64,000 bases of DNA, from the NCBI GenBank assembly GCA_020466095.1, contig CM035809.1:23807942-23871941 (forward strand). Direction: 5' to 3'. The DNA comes from Chlorops oryzae (Eukaryota > Arthropoda > Insecta > Diptera > Chloropidae). A model generated the notes under the pieces. The model saw nothing but the letters and a program-made list of their open reading frames with translations. It searched no databases and was not told the DNA's origin. The translations under genes and the position numbers were made by a program. Below, piece by piece: positions 60,970-64,000 of this stretch (position 1 is its first letter; every line of letters begins with the position of its first letter).

Positions 60970-61001
60970 AAAAATAATGGATTTCTTTTTACTACACCTA
61001 A
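60970..61001. repeat. Mariner inverted terminal repeat, start-codon side
   Basis: This is the exact complement of the other 32-bp end, followed by TA. About 150 bp separate it from the transposase start; that leader would hold the element's promoter, but no clear TATA or initiator was singled out. Confidence 0.95.
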
Positions 61002-61003
61002 TA

Positions 61004-61466
61004 TATAGGTATATTAAAAAAATCCATTGTGGAAAGAGACCAATTCTCAAGGATAATGTAGAAAGAAAAGCAAAAAGAAATCAAATAAAAAGCCGATTTC
61101 TTTGTGAGAGAAAAAAATAAACAAACCAAGAAAAAAAAAAAAACTAAGATACAAATAAATAAACAAAAACACGCTAGAAAAGAATATGCATGTTTTGCTC
61201 CTTTGACGCCGATTAGCACATAATATATTCACTTTAAACCTCACATAAGTATCTATCCATTGACGTACAAACTCGAACGAACATGAACACCCCGGCAGGA
61301 AGCCCGTCTGCATATGGCCCAATGTCTATTCTGTCGCCAGTATAGACAAGAGAACTAAGTATATGGTTCAAATGTCAACAGTATTTACAGGCGGTGTCAT
61401 TGGAAAAGCTGTACTTTCAAGTGGTATAGCTAATCTCTATTGACCATGTCAACACGGTGTCTATTA
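61004..61466. other. Unique DNA, no gene recognised
   Basis: AT-rich sequence includes TTGACCATGTCAACACGGTG at about 61440, just left of the foldback element. A related TTGACATGGTCAACGAGGTG lies right of it near 62067. Short minus-strand frames (61047-61322, 60998-61219) are F/L-rich and not convincing. Confidence 0.45.
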
Positions 61467-62027
61467 CAGCGTTTCAGACGTGAAAAAAAGTGTTGAAATT
61501 CGAAGACGGCGGAGTCTAAAAAGAAAGTTTAGGCAAAAAGAAAAATTTGGGCATGATTTTCAATTTTTTTTTTCATTGAAGTTTAGAGGTCGCTAAAATG
61601 CATCAAAGGCAAAAACTCAAAATTTTGTCCATAAGGCAAAAATTCAGTCAATTACAACGAGAAATTTTTTGTGCAAAAACATGTGTTTTCGAATCGCTTA
61701 AACATATTCTGAATCAATTGATCGGTAGAACATAGAACTCTTCCCGGAAAAACCATCAATAGAATCATCAATTTTTGTGTTTTCTGCCCCTAAAAGTATA
61801 CAGAAAATGTTAAGAATCAGTCAAATCGGAAAATCTAAATTTGAAAAAAAAAAAAATAAAATTTTTTAAGGGGTTTTTTGACGAAAATTCACGCCATTTA
61901 GCGACCTCTAAACCTCAATCCAAAAAGTTTTTAATCATGCCTGATTTTTTTTGTTAGTACCTTATCTTCCTTTTTAGACGCCGCCGTTTTATAAATTCAA
62001 AAATTTTTTCTCACGTCTGAAACGCCC
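61467..62027. mobile_element. Long-armed TA-flanked foldback element
   Basis: CAGCGTTTCAGACGTGAAAA at 61467 and its inverted match ending at 62027 open arms of about 134 bp. The arms also share GGCGGAGTCTAAAAAG / CTTTTTAGACGCCGCC, GGGCATGATT / AATCATGCCT, and GTTTAGAGGTCGCTAAA / TTTAGCGACCTCTAAAC. TA lies on both outer sides (61465-61466, 62028-62029). The central roughly 290 bp is unique and non-coding. Long imperfect arms with TA duplication suit a Tc1/mariner-type MITE. Confidence 0.8.
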
Positions 62028-62029
62028 TA

Positions 62030-63597
62030 GTGTCTATACACTGAATTTTTGTAGGTCTATCCGTTATTGACATGGTCAACGAGGTGTCAACACAGTTCGA
62101 TTTTCATTCATTTAATTATATTTGCAGCTCGCGGAACAGAGGGCTCCGTTGGCGTACTGAAAGCGTTTTCGTTCAGAAATCTGAAGGTTGGAAGGCTTCA
62201 GATTCCAGTGGAGGCAGAAAAATGGTAATATTTTAAATTTAAAAATAATTAAAAGTAAAAAAATTTCTACGCTCAGCGATGAGAATAATTATTGCCTAAG
62301 TAGGTACTTAAAAAAGTTGTAAAAAAATCCAATGTTCGGCTGGAATTTGAATCCGCGGAACCCGCATTGCTAGGGATAGTAAATGTACCCGTATCTATGT
62401 CTATGTAATGGGACCCATGTCTATACCTAGTCAATAGTATTTCCCCACTGCCAGTTCTTTTACAATCGCAAGCCAATGTTAATTGTCAATAGCGTTTTGC
62501 ATTACGGCGGGTCTAATTCAGTGGCGCTAGTATTTTGGGAACCACTTTTCCCTCACATATTTAAAAAAAAATCCCTTTTGTTCTATTTTTTATAGAAAAA
62601 TGATCGGAAAAAATCCTTGGTACGTATTTGAAGTGGTTTTTTTGGTTAAAAGTAAAATCGAAAAAATCCCTCGATCTGGAATCACTCGTGGAGTTGGTCA
62701 GTAGTTCTGTTGATGCGATCAGTAGAAAAAAAAAATATTGATTCACTAATGACATTTCCTGCAGGGATTGCACTGCAAATCACCTCAAGTGGCTTGTGGC
62801 CATATTAAAACCGAACAAAAGCAATCATTGCAACAACAACAACAACAACAACAAGACCTAAAATACCACTTCGTCAGTCACAGAGCACACAAGGTTCTTC
62901 CTATTTCTCTTGGTGAAGAACGTAGCAAAAAATAAACAAAACAAATAGCAATAACAATGCAAAACTTAGCACTGATACAACAACAACAACAACAACAGCA
63001 ACGACAACAGCAACAAGCATCACAGTAATAAGAGCTGTCAAAACTAGTAGCAGCAACCAGAATAGCACTAGAGAGAGCGAGAGAATGAGAATGAGAACAA
63101 GAACGCGACGTCAAACTAAAATTTTCAGCTTTTCAGCATTGTTTTTTTTTTTTTTGTTATTGTTATTGTGCGCTCGTGTACGCTGTATGGAAAAGCACCA
63201 ACAAAACAGTGCCAGTATCTGATAAGAGAGTAAGGAGAACGATGGACGACATACATAAATAAGTTTGCATATGTTTATGTACAAACTACACGTTCTGTCA
63301 AGTACACATGCTTGCTTGAATGTATACATACATATGTAGGTTGTTATATACGTATGTACATATATGAGTATATGCGCGAAAATATGTACACTTAGGTACA
63401 TACATACGTATGTACGCTTTGTGTATAGAAACAAACTTGTCGGCATATAATCGAAGCACCTTGCCACGCGCTTTCAATTAAGAGTTGCCAAAGGCGGAAT
63501 AATTTTAATATACAAGCGTTTTGGGAGATTTTTCGTGAGGAAGTAGGATTTAGCACCCAAAGGCATTTGGAATTTTACGCAGAGTTAATTTTTAAAA
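62030..63597. other. Unique DNA with CAA/CAG runs, no gene assigned
   Basis: The stretch 62525-62695 is related to 30775-30940. CAACAACAACAA runs lie at 62831-62853 and 62979-63010, followed by CAG/CAA-rich and GAGA-rich sequence to about 63115, a style seen in fly leader exons. Many TACATACATATGTA-like steps occur at 63240-63420. No domain-bearing frame exists; the 118-codon minus frame (63467-63111) is C/Y-rich from these repeats. Confidence 0.4.
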
Positions 63598-63930
63598 GGT
63601 TTTTATCCGGATATCGGATATCCGTTGAGTTGAAAAGATATTTTGTGTTTTTGTATAAAAAGTAAGATTTTCAAGTGTTGTTGAGTGTTGAGTATAAACA
63701 AATAACCACTTATCCGGTTATTGGACATCCTACGGATAAGGAAAAAATCGTTTTTATTTTTCAATTAAAAGTACGATTTTTCAGTTTTCTTTTTAGGTAT
63801 AAAAAAAACTATTTATCCGGTTTTTTAATGTCCCGGGGATGAGGAAAATCCTTTGTATTTTAGATTATAGTGATATTTTTAAGTTATTTTTGGATGTAAA
63901 ACAAATGACCATTTCTCCGGAAACTCTCCT
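63598..63930. repeat. About 103-bp degenerate tandem repeat
   Basis: ATCCGG cores lie at 63605, 63712 and 63814, with a CTCCGG variant at 63915 (periods 107, 102, 101). Each unit continues with TTTT-rich sequence, an AAAGTAAGATTTTCA / AAAGTACGATTTTTCA-like part and GTATAAA. The first unit carries the palindrome CGGATATCCG. Confidence 0.7.
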
Positions 63931-63946
63931 TTGAACTTTTGTTTAA

Positions 63947-64000
63947 AAGCTAAGGGGATTTAAAGGGTTAAAGAGATTTATTATTCTGAAAATTGAAAGA
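63947..64000. repeat. Copy of a dispersed repeat, cut by the window end
   Basis: GGGGATTTAAAGGGTTAAAG and TGAAAATTGAAAGA at the window end repeat, with few changes, the sequence at about 57707-57752 beside MITE 6. It is the edge of a dispersed repeat that continues outside the window. Confidence 0.65.

Larger units (their letters stand above)
59714..61001 (-). mobile_element. Complete mariner transposon
   Basis: The element is 1288 bp. Its inverted ends are 32 bp and perfect: TTAGGTGTAGTAAAAAGAAA... at 59714-59745 and its complement at 60970-61001. TA flanks both sides (59712-59713, 61002-61003), the expected mariner target duplication. One transposase gene lies inside on the minus strand. 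Size, ends, target and gene all agree with the mariner family. Identical ends and an open gene suggest a recent insertion. Confidence 0.96.

Overview
This looks like a piece of an insect nuclear genome, most likely a higher fly (Diptera). The sequence is very AT-rich and almost without long coding frames. It carries CAA/CAG repeat runs, TGTA microsatellites, a tRNA-derived SINE, a mariner element and many short TA-, TTA- or TTAA-flanked inverted-repeat transposons. The fly assignment is an inference from this style of sequence and from a hairpin end near 58.97 kb that I recall from fly repeats; no conserved host gene anchors it. I found no host protein-coding exon that I would defend. Most long open frames are low-complexity artefacts of A/T, purine or pyrimidine tracts. 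The window reads as intergenic or large-intron DNA.

Layout. 0-6 kb: unique AT-rich DNA with a T-rich block (1.4-2.5 kb) and a TTTAA array (4.8-5.4 kb). 6.1-7.4 kb and 16.7-17.8 kb: two related repeat zones in opposite orientation, sharing a core like ATGGCGCCCGAGTAGGGAC that resembles the 3' end of tRNA-Lys. 7.4-14.8 kb: unique segments between T-rich blocks and a homopurine tract, including a GC-richer stretch with a 196-codon open frame (about 7.8-8.4 kb) and a leader-like stretch (14.4-14.66 kb). 14.86-16.04 kb: an inverted-repeat element with a broken DUF4806-like frame. 19.1-19.9 kb: a TA-flanked DNA element that seems to contain a tRNA-like SINE. 21-22.7 kb: A-rich DNA with a 248-bp MITE. 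27.5-28.4 kb: a complete tRNA-derived SINE with target duplications, then a roughly 164-bp tandem repeat. 31-37.8 kb: T-rich and A-rich blocks and a hairpin element. 39.4-40.7 kb: homopurine minisatellite. 42-45 kb: about 3 kb of nearly pure pyrimidine. 46.6-47.05 kb: 19 copies of a 23-bp unit carrying ATCGATA. 49.7-50.7 kb: a TTAA-type MITE and a 214-bp tandem triplet. 52.2-53.3 kb: GA-rich tract. 55.2-59.04 kb: a dense chain of MITEs. 59.71-61.00 kb: a complete mariner with an uninterrupted transposase. 61.47-62.03 kb: a long-armed TA-flanked foldback element. 63.6-63.93 kb: a roughly 103-bp tandem repeat.

How parts relate. The only convincing protein is the mariner transposase, which has its catalytic triad and perfect 32-bp ends and could be autonomous. 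The other elements lack recognisable intact coding capacity and would depend on transposases encoded elsewhere. Nested insertions (SINE in a DNA element, a pogo-like element in a piggyBac-like MITE, fly-type repeats in a TTAA element) give a relative order of insertion. Boundaries of low-complexity blocks are approximate.
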